Source of the DNA: Deltaproteobacteria bacterium
GTDB taxonomy: Bacteria; Desulfobacterota; Desulfuromonadia; Desulfuromonadales; JAAYDE01
Assembly: GCA_016934985.1 (NCBI GenBank)
Contig: JAFGRU010000060.1
Span: forward strand, 1-64,000
Direction of reading: 5' to 3'
Length of the DNA: 64,000 bases
Both the position numbers and the translations under genes were made by a program. The notes beneath the pieces are model-generated. The model was given only the letters and a program-made list of their open reading frames with translations, was not told the DNA's origin and made no database searches. Of this stretch, positions 51,812-61,757 are shown piece after piece; position 1 is the first letter of the stretch, and the number at the start of each line of letters is the position of its first letter.

Positions 51812-53101
51812 TCAAGGCCCGTATACGAGGCGTGGCAGGAACATCACCAAATCCGCCCAATAAGTCAATATTAACAGAATTACGAACTGGATGGCGAGAA
51901 AAGGAAGGACCGCCTTGGTAACAAACAGAATATCGCGATCGACGACGGTGCTGGAAATGTAAAGGCTGACGCCGAGTGGTGGGGTGCAGTAGCCGATGCC
52001 CAGGTTGATGGTCATGATCAGGCCGAAATGCATGGTGTCAATGCCGAACTGTGACAACAGCGGCAGGAAAATCGGGGTTAGGATGAGGGTCGCCGAGATG
52101 ATGTCCATGAACATGCCGACAATCAAGAGCAGGATATTGACGGCCAGAAGGAAAACGTAGGGATTGTGGATGTTGGTGACAACGGCATCAGCGATTTTAC
52201 CGGGGATTTGTTCGAAAGTCAGATATTCGCCGAAGACCGAAGCACCGGCCACGATTACCAGCAGGGTGGCGGATGTGACGGCGGATGAGACGATGACCCT
52301 TTTTATGTCTTTCAGTTTCATGTCCCGATGGATGCAGACCTCAACGAAGAAAGCATAGAAACAGGCGACGACCGCGGCCTCGTTGGCCGTAAAAACCCCC
52401 GAGTATATGCCTCCGAAAATGAGGACCGGAAGGAACAGAGCCCAAATGCTTTCCCGCAAAACCTTGAGCACTTCCCGCAACGGGGGACGCTTCAATGTAT
52501 CGAAGGTCTTTTTCCTGCAGAAAAAATAGGCGTAAAGGGAGAGCCCGATAATAATCATTATGCCGGGGATAAAGCCGGTCAGGAACAGAGCCTCCAAAGA
52601 GTCGTTGGTGACCATGGCGTAAAGAATCATGGAGATGGAAGGCGGAATGACGACCCCAAGGATGGGAGCCGTTGTCATGATGCCGACGCTGAAGCTCTCA
52701 TCGTAATGATGTTCGATGAGGGCCGGGATCATGAACCCGCCGATGGCCACCACTGTGGCTACGGTGGAGCCGGAAATGGCGCCGAAGAGCCCGCAGGCGA
52801 TAACCCCGGCGATGGCCAGGCCGCCAGGGAGAAATCCGGCCACGGAATTGGCAGTCTTGACCAGTTTCTCGACGATACTGCCGGTGGTCATGATGTTGCC
52901 GCAGAGGACAAAGAAGAGGACGACGATGAGGGCGAACTTGTCCATGCTGCGATAAAGGACTTCAATGACGATCTGGGGATCGATTCCCGCAACCCAGACG
53001 AGGCCGATGAGGCCGGTGAAAAAAAGCGCCATGAAAACCGGGACCGTGGCCGCCAGGGTTCCGAACAAAACTGCCAGAATAATTAAATAACTATTTTCCA
53101 C
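51812..53101 (-). CDS. dctM: TRAP transporter large permease subunit
   Basis: The 429-residue membrane protein has about 12 helices. GLFGAISGSTVATVVAIGG and PPSISMILYAMVTNDSLEAL, then IGYCTPPLGVSLYISSTV, are hallmarks of DctM. It forms the sodium-driven channel with DctQ. The order on the minus strand is dctP, dctQ, dctM, usp, selenoprotein. Confidence 0.95.
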   Translation of the reverse strand: MENSYLIILAVLFGTLAATVPVFMALFFTGLIGLVWVAGIDPQIVIEVLYRSMDKFALIVVLFFVLCGNIMTTGSIVEKLVKTANSVAGFLPGGLAIAGVIACGLFGAISGSTVATVVAIGGFMIPALIEHHYDESFSVGIMTTAPILGVVIPPSISMILYAMVTNDSLEALFLTGFIPGIMIIIGLSLYAYFFCRKKTFDTLKRPPLREVLKVLRESIWALFLPVLIFGGIYSGVFTANEAAVVACFYAFFVEVCIHRDMKLKDIKRVIVSSAVTSATLLVIVAGASVFGEYLTFEQIPGKIADAVVTNIHNPYVFLLAVNILLLIVGMFMDIISATLILTPIFLPLLSQFGIDTMHFGLIMTINLGIGYCTPPLGVSLYISSTVVDRDILFVTKAVLPFLAIQFVILLILTYWADLVMFLPRLVYGP

Positions 53102-53136
53102 TATTGGATGTTTCTTTCTTTAAGAGGGTCAGGATT

Positions 53137-53640
53137 TCAATCCTTGGGTTTTTCGCCTGCCGTTTTCCAATCTTCAACCATGAGCATCAGGGTCCGGATC
53201 AGCATCATGACGCCAACAATGGGAAGAACCGCGTAAAAATAGCCTTCCTGAATCTGCAGGGTGGCGGTGCGCGCAAATTCATCTCCAAAAACCTCGATGG
53301 TCATGTCGCAACCGATTTTGATCATCAGAACGGAGAAGATCACCACTCCCAGATGGTGGACATAGGTGAGAAGTTTCTGGAGACCGGGAAAAATCTGAGG
53401 AAGAGCATCCACGCGGATTAAGGACCTGCTTCGAATAGCTGCACTGCAACCGACAAAGGTGGAAAAAAAGATAACTTTCCGTACTACTTCATCCGACCAG
53501 TAAAGACTGATGGGGGTGAACTTGCGTAGAATGATATTGGACATGGCCACGACGAGAGCCAGGGAAACGCTCAAAAAGAGAGACCAATCCTCGATAAACG
53601 CCAGGATTTTGTCAACGGTCTGAAAATATTTTCGCTGCAT
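53137..53640 (-). CDS. dctQ: TRAP transporter small permease subunit
   Basis: The 167-residue protein has four hydrophobic helices. The segment SDEVVRKVIFFSTFVGCSAA and SRSLIRVDALPQIFP is the conserved part of DctQ. It begins 68 bases after the dctP stop, just past a strong terminator hairpin. Confidence 0.93.
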   Translation of the reverse strand: MQRKYFQTVDKILAFIEDWSLFLSVSLALVVAMSNIILRKFTPISLYWSDEVVRKVIFFSTFVGCSAAIRSRSLIRVDALPQIFPGLQKLLTYVHHLGVVIFSVLMIKIGCDMTIEVFGDEFARTATLQIQEGYFYAVLPIVGVMMLIRTLMLMVEDWKTAGEKPKD

Positions 53641-53649
53641 CGAAACTCC

Positions 53650-53681
53650 AAAAAAAAGCCGGGAGCGACCTCCCGGCTTTT
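53650..53681 (-). terminator. Intrinsic terminator inside the dctPQM operon
   Basis: GCCGGGAG (53658-53665) and CTCCCGGC (53670-53677) enclose CGAC. On the minus strand T7 follows. It separates the binding-protein gene from the permease genes and could limit their transcription. Confidence 0.85.
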
Positions 53682-53708
53682 GTCACATGACTGGCTGGAA
53701 GAAGCCGA

Positions 53709-54758
53709 CTATTTTTCCAGAGTGGCCATGACCTTGTCAAGGTATTCCGGGCCAATCTTCTCCCGCCAGGAATCGATAACCGGCTGGCTTTTCTGGGTCA
53801 GAGTATTTTTGTCTTCGGCGGAAAGCTGGAAGAACTTAATTCCTTTGGCCTTGGCGGCATCCATCTGGGCAACCTGCTGTTGCTTAGTCAGTTCACGGGT
53901 ATTGGCACTTTCTTCTTCGATAACCTGGATCAGAACCTGCTGAAGGTCCTTGGGAAGTTTATCGTACCATTTTTTATTCATCAGATGGATGAAAAGGCCC
54001 TGAGCGTAATTGACCTCGGTGAAATATTTGGCGACTTCAAACTTTTTCGTAATATTGCAGACAATGGGGGTATGGTCGAGGCCGGTGATAACGCCGGTCT
54101 GCAATGCCTGGGGGACATCCGGCCAGGGCATGACCGTGAATTTCAGGCCCCAGGCTTGGTAAGTGTCTTTGTTGACGGGTGCCTGGGCAATGCGGAAATT
54201 GACGTTTCCGGCATCTGCCAGGTTGGCAACGGGAGTGGTGGTCGCCCAGCCGTAGGTTCCGTAACCGGTAATGTCGACAACCATGAGGCCTTCCGCCAGG
54301 GCGCAATTTTTAAAAGGCTCGTAAAGTTCCGGGGTGTTGCGCAGCTTGTCCAATTTGTCAAAGGTATCGACGACAAAGGGGAGGTTGACAATGCCCAGTT
54401 TGTGGCCGACATTGGCTGCGACAACCGAGGAGCAGAGCATGCCCTGGATGGCCCCCATTTTGAGCTTGCGGATAACATCTTTTTCCCCGCCAAGCTGGGA
54501 TAACGGGCGATAATCAACATAAAGGCGCCCCCCCGATTTTGCCCAGACGGCGTCGCGGATGCGGTAACCGGCGGCAACCCCTTCGATGACCGGATGAGAG
54601 ACGTTGGATACGAGATATGTGTATTGAGCCCCGCTTGGATCAAAATTCGGTTTCCAGGCGGCCAGGGGATCTTTCTTTTCGGCCCCTACCGCACCACCTG
54701 CGGCAACCAGTGAAAATATCACAACAGCGACAATCCAGACTATTGAACGTAATTTCAT
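53709..54758 (-). CDS. dctP: TRAP transporter substrate-binding protein
   Basis: The 349-residue exported protein has a signal peptide (residues 1-26, ending AAGGAVGA). The mature part has VSHPVIEGVAAGYRIRDAVW and later FRIAQAPVNKDTYQAWG, which contains the conserved Arg that binds the substrate carboxylate. It delivers an organic acid to DctQM; which acid cannot be told. It is first in the operon. Confidence 0.93.
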   Translation of the reverse strand: MKLRSIVWIVAVVIFSLVAAGGAVGAEKKDPLAAWKPNFDPSGAQYTYLVSNVSHPVIEGVAAGYRIRDAVWAKSGGRLYVDYRPLSQLGGEKDVIRKLKMGAIQGMLCSSVVAANVGHKLGIVNLPFVVDTFDKLDKLRNTPELYEPFKNCALAEGLMVVDITGYGTYGWATTTPVANLADAGNVNFRIAQAPVNKDTYQAWGLKFTVMPWPDVPQALQTGVITGLDHTPIVCNITKKFEVAKYFTEVNYAQGLFIHLMNKKWYDKLPKDLQQVLIQVIEEESANTRELTKQQQVAQMDAAKAKGIKFFQLSAEDKNTLTQKSQPVIDSWREKIGPEYLDKVMATLEK

Positions 54759-55149
54759 GCCATATCCCCCTCAGTAATGTGAAAAAATATCCGTTACAAA
54801 ATGCCAGAATCTATTTATATTAAAAACACTGTTTTTTTTCAAACAATTAATTGTGTTAATGATAAGGAAATGCCCCTGAAAAAAATTAAGTTTTCTTAAA
54901 AACAGAGGGTTTCCCCGTTATAAAGACCAAAACGGCTGTTTTAAAAATGGGGCGGGTCAGGCTTTAAATTGGCTGCAAAAAAGACATCCGGGTTAAATAT
55001 TCCTGTAAATTTTCGCCGGACAGTTTCGCTATTCGTTCTCAAATTTGCGAAAATCTGTTCTCGACACCCCTTTTTTTCGGTACGATTTTGCTCCACTTGG
55101 TCCCCAATAAACTGCAGAGAGGTGTAAACTGAAGAGCAACGGAGACAGG
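54759..55149. other. Divergent intergenic region with repeat C2
   Basis: About 390 bases. The part next to dctP is very AT-rich and likely to contain its promoter. Repeat copy C2 occupies 54996-55088, upstream of the PAS gene. Confidence 0.5.
54996..55088 (+). repeat. Dispersed repeat family C, copy C2
   Basis: AAATTTTCGCCGGACAG, CGCTATTCG, TCAAATTTGC, ATCTGTTCTCGACA and a CCCC plus T7 tract match the order of elements in C1 at 27034-27120, on the same strand. Both copies lie about 60 bases upstream of a gene start. Confidence 0.7.
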
Positions 55150-55491
55150 ATGAAAATAACCAGGGAAATGTTGGAGGCTTTTGTCGACAGCTTGAAAGAC
55201 CCCTTCATGTTTGTCGACACGGATCATGTCATTCGCTTCATGAACAAAGCTGCCATTGCTGCTTATAAAAGGGGTGCGGGACACTTGGGCGAGTCCATCT
55301 TTATCTGTCACAATGAAGATTCCTGCCGCATCATCCGCGAGGTTTTTGCCAAGATGCAGGAAGGTCTGGAAGAGCAGCTCATCACCGACAACGACAGATT
55401 CAGGATTTTCATGCGGGCGGTGCGGGAGGGTTCAGGGCGGCTCCTGGGCTACTACGAAAGATATGAACCGCCTGTCAAACGGAAGGAGTGA
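55150..55491 (+). CDS. Stand-alone PAS-domain protein
   Basis: The 113-residue protein is almost entirely one PAS-like fold: MLEAFVDSLKDPFMFVDTDH then VIRFMNKAAIAAYKRGAG, and later LLGYYERYEP. The Cys/His region SIFICHNEDSC may be a cofactor or metal site. There is no output domain, so it may signal through a partner. It is followed after six bases by a deaminase gene with a good ribosome-binding site. Confidence 0.75.
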   Translation: MKITREMLEAFVDSLKDPFMFVDTDHVIRFMNKAAIAAYKRGAGHLGESIFICHNEDSCRIIREVFAKMQEGLEEQLITDNDRFRIFMRAVREGSGRLLGYYERYEPPVKRKE

Positions 55492-55497
55492 TGGGAA

Positions 55498-55986
55498 ATG
55501 GCGCTTTCGGTGAATGAAAAAAGTCTGGCATACATGCGTCGCGCCATTGAACTGGCCCGGCTGGGAGTTGAAGCGGGGGACGGGGGACCTTTTGGCGCTG
55601 TCATTGTTAAAAATGATCGCATTGTCGGAGAAGGCTGGAACCGCGTCATTGCCAATAACGACCCTACCGCTCATGGTGAAATCACCGCTATTCGCGATGC
55701 CTGCCAACATCTCGACACTTTTGACCTGACCGGTTGCGAGATTTTCACTACCGGGGAACCCTGTCCCATGTGCCTGGCGGCCATTTACTGGGCCAGAATC
55801 GAAGCGATCTATTTCGGATTCAGCATTGAGGACGCAGCCCGCATCGGCTTTGACGACCGTTTTTTCTTTGAGGAAATATCCCGATCTCCGGAAAAGCGCC
55901 TGATTCAAAGAAGGCAGATACTGAGAGATGAGGCACTGGCTCTGGTGGAAATCTTTGCCGCTGATCCTGACCACGCCAGATATTAA
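55498..55986 (+). CDS. Nucleoside/guanine deaminase
   Basis: The 162-residue cytidine-deaminase-fold enzyme has the zinc motif HGEITAIRDA (about 60) and PCPMCLAAIYWARI (about 87). HGE in place of the usual HAE and the context NNDPTAHGE fit the GuaD-type guanine deaminases more than TadA. It would convert guanine to xanthine. It is coupled to the PAS gene. Confidence 0.85.
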   Translation: MALSVNEKSLAYMRRAIELARLGVEAGDGGPFGAVIVKNDRIVGEGWNRVIANNDPTAHGEITAIRDACQHLDTFDLTGCEIFTTGEPCPMCLAAIYWARIEAIYFGFSIEDAARIGFDDRFFFEEISRSPEKRLIQRRQILRDEALALVEIFAADPDHARY

Positions 55987-56001
55987 CCACAGACGGATTT
56001 C

Positions 56002-56340
56002 TTACAGCAACTTTGCACCGAGCGGCACATCCCTGTCCGGAACGCAGAGAGCGACCTCGCCCTTTTCATTGTGAAAGCCGGTCACCAGACATTCCGACAT
56101 CAGAGGCCCGATCTGTTTGGGGGGGAAATTCACCACCGCCACAACCTGTCGGCCAATCAGGTCCTCCGGCTGGTACCTGTCCGTGATCCGGGCGCTCGAT
56201 TTTTTGATTCCGATTTCCTTGCCAAAATCCACCTGCAGCACATAAGCGGGTTTCCTTGCTTCGGCAAATACCTCGGCCTGAAGTATCCGGCCGACCCTCA
56301 GTTCTACTTTTTCGAAATCATGCCACTCAATCGGTTCCAT
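56002..56340 (-). CDS. csaA: tRNA-binding-domain protein, CsaA-like
   Basis: The 112-residue protein is a single EMAP/OB-fold tRNA-binding domain: FEKVELRVGRILQAEVF, then GRQVVAVVNFPPKQIGPLMS and LCVPDRDVPLGAKL. Length and sequence fit CsaA, described as a chaperone-like, RNA-binding protein. It is convergent with the deaminase gene, 15 bases apart. Confidence 0.9.
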   Translation of the reverse strand: MEPIEWHDFEKVELRVGRILQAEVFAEARKPAYVLQVDFGKEIGIKKSSARITDRYQPEDLIGRQVVAVVNFPPKQIGPLMSECLVTGFHNEKGEVALCVPDRDVPLGAKLL

Positions 56341-57088
56341 GCAAGGCTCTCCTTTTCACCTTTCTTCTACACTTGACAGCGTTTGCTTCACAAAATACCG
56401 AAAGAAAATATCACAGTTTTTCCCAGGTATTGTCAAATTAATCCAGATTTCTGCTGTCGGCAGGTGACCGCAACCCACTCAGAAAATACGGGTTTTTTTT
56501 GGAAAAATGGTGTTAAAAGAGTCATAATCAAAAAAAAATTAAAAATGGTTGCTAGATGGTTTGAAATTTGCTAAAAACGTCGTTTCGTTTTGCCCGAAGG
56601 CCCGCCTTCGAGAATGGCCATTTTGGGCAAAAAAGGTTTATGCTTCAAAATGTTGCGCCTCTTGGCTGACTTCTGCTGAAAGATCCTTTTTCAAGAGCAT
56701 TCCAAGTCGAGTTAAAATTCAATAATGACGCATGAGTTGGGATGCTTCCAGAAAAGATTCCCCCAAAAAGAACCGGCTCTACTCATTAATTGGCAATCAG
56801 ATTCCTGGTCCCTGTTTTGGGGGTAAAGCAGAGGTAAACCGTAAGTTGTTTCCAGATGACAGAAAATTGGCTTCGGTTTGGTCAAGGAGTTATTTTTAAA
56901 ACATTATTTTGAAAAAAGTGATGACCAAACATAACGGTTTTTGTTGTGAATTATTGCCCAGAGGCATACAATCGCTCCCGTTGGTCCCAGATGACCTGTG
57001 TAGTGGCTTAAAAGACAGAGGTTATCCATTTAAGGGCGCTGCACGGCCGGCTGGTTGGATGTTTTCTTTTTTTCAAAGGAGATGACTT
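56341..57088. other. Gene-free region upstream of UDP-glucose dehydrogenase
   Basis: About 750 bases without a convincing gene. TTTGCCC (near 56592) and GGGCAAA (near 56626) can pair as the base of a long hairpin. No match to known RNA families was recognised. Confidence 0.4.
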
Positions 57089-58423
57089 GTGAAACTTGTT
57101 GTCGTGGGTACGGGTTACATAGGACTGGTAACAGGAGCGTGTTTCGCCGAGATGGGTAATACGGCCTGGTGTGTCGATGTTGATGCGACCAAAATCGAAA
57201 ATCTCAAAAAGGGGATCATCCCCATTTACGAACCCGGTCTGGAGAGCATTGTTCACGAAAACCATAAGGAAGGGCGTCTGAATTTCACCACCTCTCTGGC
57301 CGAGGCGATGCGAAATTGCAATGTCTACTTTATCGGTGTCGGGACTCCGCCGGGGGAAGACGGTTCAGCGGATTTGCAGTACGTTTTGGCCGTGGCCCGG
57401 GAGATCGGGCAGAACATGAACGGTTATTCCGTTGTTGTCAATAAATCCACGGTTCCCGTCGGTACGGCGGACAAGGTGCGGACGGCGGTACAGGAAGAGC
57501 TGGACAAGCGCGGCGTTGATTACGAATTCGACGTGGTATCCAATCCGGAGTTTCTCAAGGAAGGGGAGGCGGTCAAAGACTGCATGAAGCCGGATCGCAT
57601 TGTCATCGGTGTCGACAGCGAACGGGCTCAAAGCGTTATGGAAGAACTCTACGCGCCTTTCAACCGCAACCATCAGCGCACCATCTTCATGGGGATCCGT
57701 GATGCGGAGATGACCAAATACACGGCCAATGCCATGCTTGCAACCAAAATCTCCTTCATGAACGAGGTTTCCAACCTTTGTGAGCTTCTGGACGTGGATG
57801 TGGAGAACGTCCGCATCGGTATCGGTTCCGATACCCGCATCGGCTATTCCTTTATCTATCCCGGCTGTGGTTACGGTGGTAGTTGTTTCCCCAAGGATGT
57901 CAAGGCCCTGCTGGGGATGGCGCGCGGAGTTAAATACGACTCCAAGGTTTTGCAGGCCGTGGAAGACCGCAACGATCTGCAACGGCAGATCCTCTTTAAA
58001 AAGGTTGTCAAACGCTTTGGGGCGGATCTTAGTGGGCGGACCATCGCCGTCTGGGGTCTTGCCTTTAAGCCAGGCACTGACGATCTGCGTGAAGCGACGT
58101 CCAAGGTCTTGATCGGCGCTTTAATCGAAGCCGGCGCCAAGGTCCAGGGTTACGACCCGGTAGCCATGGAAAATGTAAGCAAGGAATGGCCGGAAGAATG
58201 GTTTTCTAAAGGGTCCCTGACCCTTGCTGACCATCAGTATGCGGCACTTGAAAATGCCGATGCCATGGTCCTGGTGACGGAATGGAAACCTTTCCGTATT
58301 CCCGACCTGGAGGCCATGAAGCGGGTTATGAAACAACAGGTGATTTTTGACGGGCGTAATCAATATGATCCGGTGGCGGTAAAAGCAGCCGGGTTTGAAT
58401 ACGAAGGAATCGGAAGAAAATAA
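57089..58423 (+). CDS. ugd: UDP-glucose 6-dehydrogenase
   Basis: The 444-residue enzyme oxidises UDP-glucose to UDP-glucuronate with two NAD. It starts at GTG 57089, six bases after AAAGGAG. Motifs are the NAD site GTGYIGLVTGACFAEMGN, the catalytic Cys in GYGGSCFPKDVKAL (about residue 265) and AVWGLAFKPGTDDLREA. Product goes to polysaccharide or lipopolysaccharide synthesis; no such cluster is adjacent. Confidence 0.95.
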   Translation: MKLVVVGTGYIGLVTGACFAEMGNTAWCVDVDATKIENLKKGIIPIYEPGLESIVHENHKEGRLNFTTSLAEAMRNCNVYFIGVGTPPGEDGSADLQYVLAVAREIGQNMNGYSVVVNKSTVPVGTADKVRTAVQEELDKRGVDYEFDVVSNPEFLKEGEAVKDCMKPDRIVIGVDSERAQSVMEELYAPFNRNHQRTIFMGIRDAEMTKYTANAMLATKISFMNEVSNLCELLDVDVENVRIGIGSDTRIGYSFIYPGCGYGGSCFPKDVKALLGMARGVKYDSKVLQAVEDRNDLQRQILFKKVVKRFGADLSGRTIAVWGLAFKPGTDDLREATSKVLIGALIEAGAKVQGYDPVAMENVSKEWPEEWFSKGSLTLADHQYAALENADAMVLVTEWKPFRIPDLEAMKRVMKQQVIFDGRNQYDPVAVKAAGFEYEGIGRK

Positions 58424-58441
58424 TCGGTAAACCATCTTTCT

Positions 58442-58490
58442 GGCAGCTCCGATTGGAAACATTTCGGAGCTGCCGGCTTCAGACTGTTTT
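58442..58490 (+). terminator. Hairpin after ugd, probable terminator
   Basis: GGCAGCTCCGA (58442-58452) and TCGGAGCTGCC (58464-58474) pair perfectly over 11 bases. The following T-tract is weak. Confidence 0.6.
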
Positions 58491-58695
58491 CCCAGGAATC
58501 ACACCAGAAAAAATTCAAGCTAACTCGAAACTTACATTTTACACTTTTACTATCCATTGTGCCGGGTGATGAAGCGGTGCCGCCCATTCCAGGAATGGCC
58601 GGACTTCATTGTGCCGGACAAGTATCGTTTTTTTAACTTTTTGCTTTCAAATCAGGACGAAAGAAAAACAACAATTCGAAAAAGGAAACAGTCAG

Positions 58696-60783
58696 ATGAA
58701 GTACGACATCAACAAAATTCGCAACATTGGTATCAGTGCTCATATCGATTCCGGGAAAACCACCCTGACCGAGAGGGTTCTCTTTTACACCAACCGCATT
58801 CACACCATTCACGATGTCAAAGGCAAGGACGGTGTCGGCGCGACCATGGATTCCATGGAGCTGGAAAAGGAACGGGGCATCACTATCGCCTCGGCAGCTA
58901 CCTACTGCCAGTGGAAAGACCACGAAATCAATATTATCGACACCCCGGGCCATGTCGATTTCACTATCGAGGTGGAACGCTCCCTGCGGGTCCTGGACGG
59001 CGCGGTGCTGGTTCTCTGTTCGGTGGGTGGCGTGCAATCCCAGTCCATTACCGTCGATCAGCAGATGAAGCGCTATAAGGTCCCTTCGCTGGTCTTTATC
59101 AACAAATGTGACCGCAGTGGCGCAAATCCGGACCGGGTAGTTGCTCAACTCAAGGAGAAATTAGGCCACAATCCCGTTGTCTTGCAGATGCCCATAGGGC
59201 TGGAAGCTGAATTCGAAGGGGTTGTCGACCTGATTACCATGAATGCCCTCTATTTTGACGGCGAAAATGGCGAAACGGTTCGCATCGACGAGATTCCCGT
59301 AAATCTTCGGGAAGAGGCGGAGGCCCGCCGCGCGGCACTGCTGGAAACGGCCACCATGTTCTGCGATGAGCTGATGGAAGCCGTTCTGGAAGAAACCGAA
59401 ATCCTCCCGGAACTGCTTTTGAACGCCATTCGCAAAGGGACCCTGGACCGCTCCATTACTCCAGTTCTGCTCGGCTCTGCTTATAAAAACAAGGGCATTC
59501 AACCACTTCTCGATGCCGTTAACGCGCTCCTTCCCTGCCCCGTGGATGTGGTTAACGAAGCCCATGATCTGAGGAATCCTGATCAGCTTGTACGCCTCGA
59601 ACCGGATATGGATAAGCCGACGGTATCTCTGGCTTTCAAACTCGAAGATGGCCAGTACGGCCAACTGACATACATCCGCGTCTACCAAGGTGCTTTGCGC
59701 AAGGGGGATACGGTGATCAACGTGCGGACCGGGCAGAAGATCAAAATCGGTCGCCTGGTGCGCATGCACGCCAGCCAGAAAGAAGACATCGATATGGTGC
59801 CGGCCGGTTTTATCGGCGCCCTTTTCGGAGTTGAGTGTGCTTCTGGCGACAGTTTTGTCTCTCCCGGCCTGAACCTGGCCATGACCAGCATGTTTGTTCC
59901 CGAACCGGTCATCTCCCTGGCGGTTGTTCCCAAGGACAACAAAGCTGAAATCAACATGTCCAAGGCCCTCAACCGGTTTACCAAAGAGGACCCGACCTTC
60001 CGCACTTATGTCAGCGAGGAAACCGGCGATACCATCATCTCCGGCATGGGCGAACTGCACCTTGAAGTCTATATCGAACGCATGAAGCGCGAATACCGGG
60101 CGGAGGTCACCACAGGAGCACCCCGGGTCGCCTACCGCGAAACCATAACGCAAAAAGCTGAATTCAACTACACACATAAAAAACAGACGGGCGGTTCCGG
60201 CCAATTCGGAAGGATCGCGGGATTCATGGAACCGGTTGCCGATGAGGAATTCGTTTTTGAAAACAAAATTACCGGCGGATCCATCCCGACCCAGTTTATC
60301 CCTGCCTGTGAAAAAGGCTTCCTCAGCTGCATGAAGAAAGGGCCGAAATTGGGTTTCCCGGTAACCGGCGTCAAGATCTGCATAAATGATGGTGCTTCCC
60401 ACAGCGTGGACTCGTCGGATATGGCTTTCCAGGCTGCAGCCAGGGGGGCTTTTGTCGAAGTTTTCCACCGTGCCAAACCGGTCATTCAGGAGCCGGTCAT
60501 GAAGGTTGTTGTGGAAACCCCGACCGAATTTCAGGGCAATGTCATGGGCGCGCTGAACCAGCGTCGCGGCATGATTGTCGGAACCCAGGACGAAGGTATG
60601 ATGTGTGCCGTTGAGGCTCAAATCCCTTTGGCTGAAATGTTCGGTTTTTCAACTGTGCTGCGATCCCTTAGTCAGGGGAAAGCCCAATTCACCATGGAAT
60701 TCAGCAGCTACCGCCAGGTGCCGCAATCCATCGCGGAAGAGGTTGCCAAAAAGATTCAGGAGGAGAAAAGCAACGTAGCCTGA
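58696..60783 (+). CDS. fusA: Elongation factor G, divergent paralog type
   Basis: The 695-residue GTPase has G1 [14 protein letters not shown]3 [20 protein letters not shown] and G4 NKCD, followed by domains II-V of EF-G. The switch region reads [12 protein letters not shown] where standard EF-G has VEPQSETVWRQ. That variant is known from the spdEFG/mitochondrial-like lineage in spirochetes, planctomycetes and deltaproteobacteria. It is far from any ribosomal operon, so a second, canonical EF-G probably exists elsewhere. The next gene encodes an unknown P-loop protein 52 bases downstream. Confidence 0.92.
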   Translation: MKYDINKIRNIGISAHIDSGKTTLTERVLFYTNRIHTIHDVKGKDGVGATMDSMELEKERGITIASAATYCQWKDHEINIIDTPGHVDFTIEVERSLRVLDGAVLVLCSVGGVQSQSITVDQQMKRYKVPSLVFINKCDRSGANPDRVVAQLKEKLGHNPVVLQMPIGLEAEFEGVVDLITMNALYFDGENGETVRIDEIPVNLREEAEARRAALLETATMFCDELMEAVLEETEILPELLLNAIRKGTLDRSITPVLLGSAYKNKGIQPLLDAVNALLPCPVDVVNEAHDLRNPDQLVRLEPDMDKPTVSLAFKLEDGQYGQLTYIRVYQGALRKGDTVINVRTGQKIKIGRLVRMHASQKEDIDMVPAGFIGALFGVECASGDSFVSPGLNLAMTSMFVPEPVISLAVVPKDNKAEINMSKALNRFTKEDPTFRTYVSEETGDTIISGMGELHLEVYIERMKREYRAEVTTGAPRVAYRETITQKAEFNYTHKKQTGGSGQFGRIAGFMEPVADEEFVFENKITGGSIPTQFIPACEKGFLSCMKKGPKLGFPVTGVKICINDGASHSVDSSDMAFQAAARGAFVEVFHRAKPVIQEPVMKVVVETPTEFQGNVMGALNQRRGMIVGTQDEGMMCAVEAQIPLAEMFGFSTVLRSLSQGKAQFTMEFSSYRQVPQSIAEEVAKKIQEEKSNVA

Positions 60784-60835
60784 TGGATGGTAAAGAGTTT
60801 ATTTTGCATTCAAAGATAAGGTAAAGGCTTTAAAA

Positions 60836-61600
60836 ATGACTCTTTTTACTTCCAAACAAGGAAATGTCATTCAACTTCGGGAAAGGAATTTGACCATGCT
60901 TACGCGGGATTTAACCATGCGCAACCCGTTACGCCTTCTTGACGACGTCAAGGATGGACTGCTGGAACCCGGCGATTTCGGCGCCGTTTCGTCACGTAGC
61001 GGCGGCGGCAAGACGGCCCTCACCGTACAACTTGCCCTGAATGCCCTTCTCCAGGGGAAAAAAGTTCTTCATATCAGCTTGAACGATCCCGTTGAAAAGG
61101 TAGATCTCTGGTATCAGGAAGTTTTGAACCAGATGGCTGGCCAGTACAGTGAAATTCGCATTAACCAGCTTTGGGATATGCTTTTGCCCCACCGCTTGAT
61201 AATGACCTTCCTCGCCCAGGGGTTCAGCGTTGCAACCTTGGAAGAACGTCTTCTCGATCTTTCAAAACAGAATATTTTCACTCCCGAGATCTTGGTTGTT
61301 GACGGTTTCGATTTTGACGGCGATTGCCGGCCGATGCTTGAGCAGTTTAAAGGTCTTGCCCTGCAACATGGATTTCATATCTGGTTCACGGTCAACACCC
61401 ACCGGCATGAAGCGCCCGCAGACAACGGCTATCCGGTTCAGCTGGGCAATCTGAGCGATTTATTCAAAACTATTCTCCAGCTCAAGTCCGGAGATGGCCC
61501 GGTGGCCATCCGGGTTCTCAAATATCCGGAAGGCGCTTCGCCCAAAGCCAACCTGGTTCTTGATCCGAATACCCTGCTGATTCAAGATCCAAACAGCTGA
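60836..61600 (+). CDS. RecA/DnaB-like P-loop ATPase, unknown function
   Basis: The 254-residue protein has a P-loop GAVSSRSGGGKTALTVQ (about 49-65) and a Walker-B-like ILVVDGFDFDGD (about 155). The order and spacing suggest a RecA-fold ATPase like the core of DnaB or KaiC. No oligomer-specific motif is seen. It follows the EF-G paralog and may be co-transcribed. A terminator follows 26 bases after the stop. Confidence 0.7.
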   Translation: MTLFTSKQGNVIQLRERNLTMLTRDLTMRNPLRLLDDVKDGLLEPGDFGAVSSRSGGGKTALTVQLALNALLQGKKVLHISLNDPVEKVDLWYQEVLNQMAGQYSEIRINQLWDMLLPHRLIMTFLAQGFSVATLEERLLDLSKQNIFTPEILVVDGFDFDGDCRPMLEQFKGLALQHGFHIWFTVNTHRHEAPADNGYPVQLGNLSDLFKTILQLKSGDGPVAIRVLKYPEGASPKANLVLDPNTLLIQDPNS

Positions 61601-61626
61601 CCAGGGGCGGACAATTCCTTTGAAAA

Positions 61627-61672
61627 AGGCGTCCTTTTTGGAATTAGTCATTCCAAGAAGGACGCCTCTTTT
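61627..61672. terminator. Bidirectional terminator between convergent genes
   Basis: AGGCGTCCTT and AAGGACGCCT form a long stem with an inner TGGAAT/ATTCCA stem, followed by CTCTTTT. It serves the P-loop gene and the convergent UPF0316 gene. Confidence 0.88.
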
Positions 61673-61757
61673 CATCAACTCTTCATGTTTGGGGCTGTTC
61701 CAGACATAAATCAATTGTTTAGGGCCGCCCCTTTCAATAAGCCTATTATGGTTTTTT

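Noticed and set aside
56383-56574. 63-codon plus-strand frame after the CsaA gene
   Set aside because: AT-rich, no ribosome-binding site and no protein-like pattern.
59161-60621. 486-codon open frame opposite the EF-G gene
   Set aside because: Antisense shadow of a highly conserved gene.
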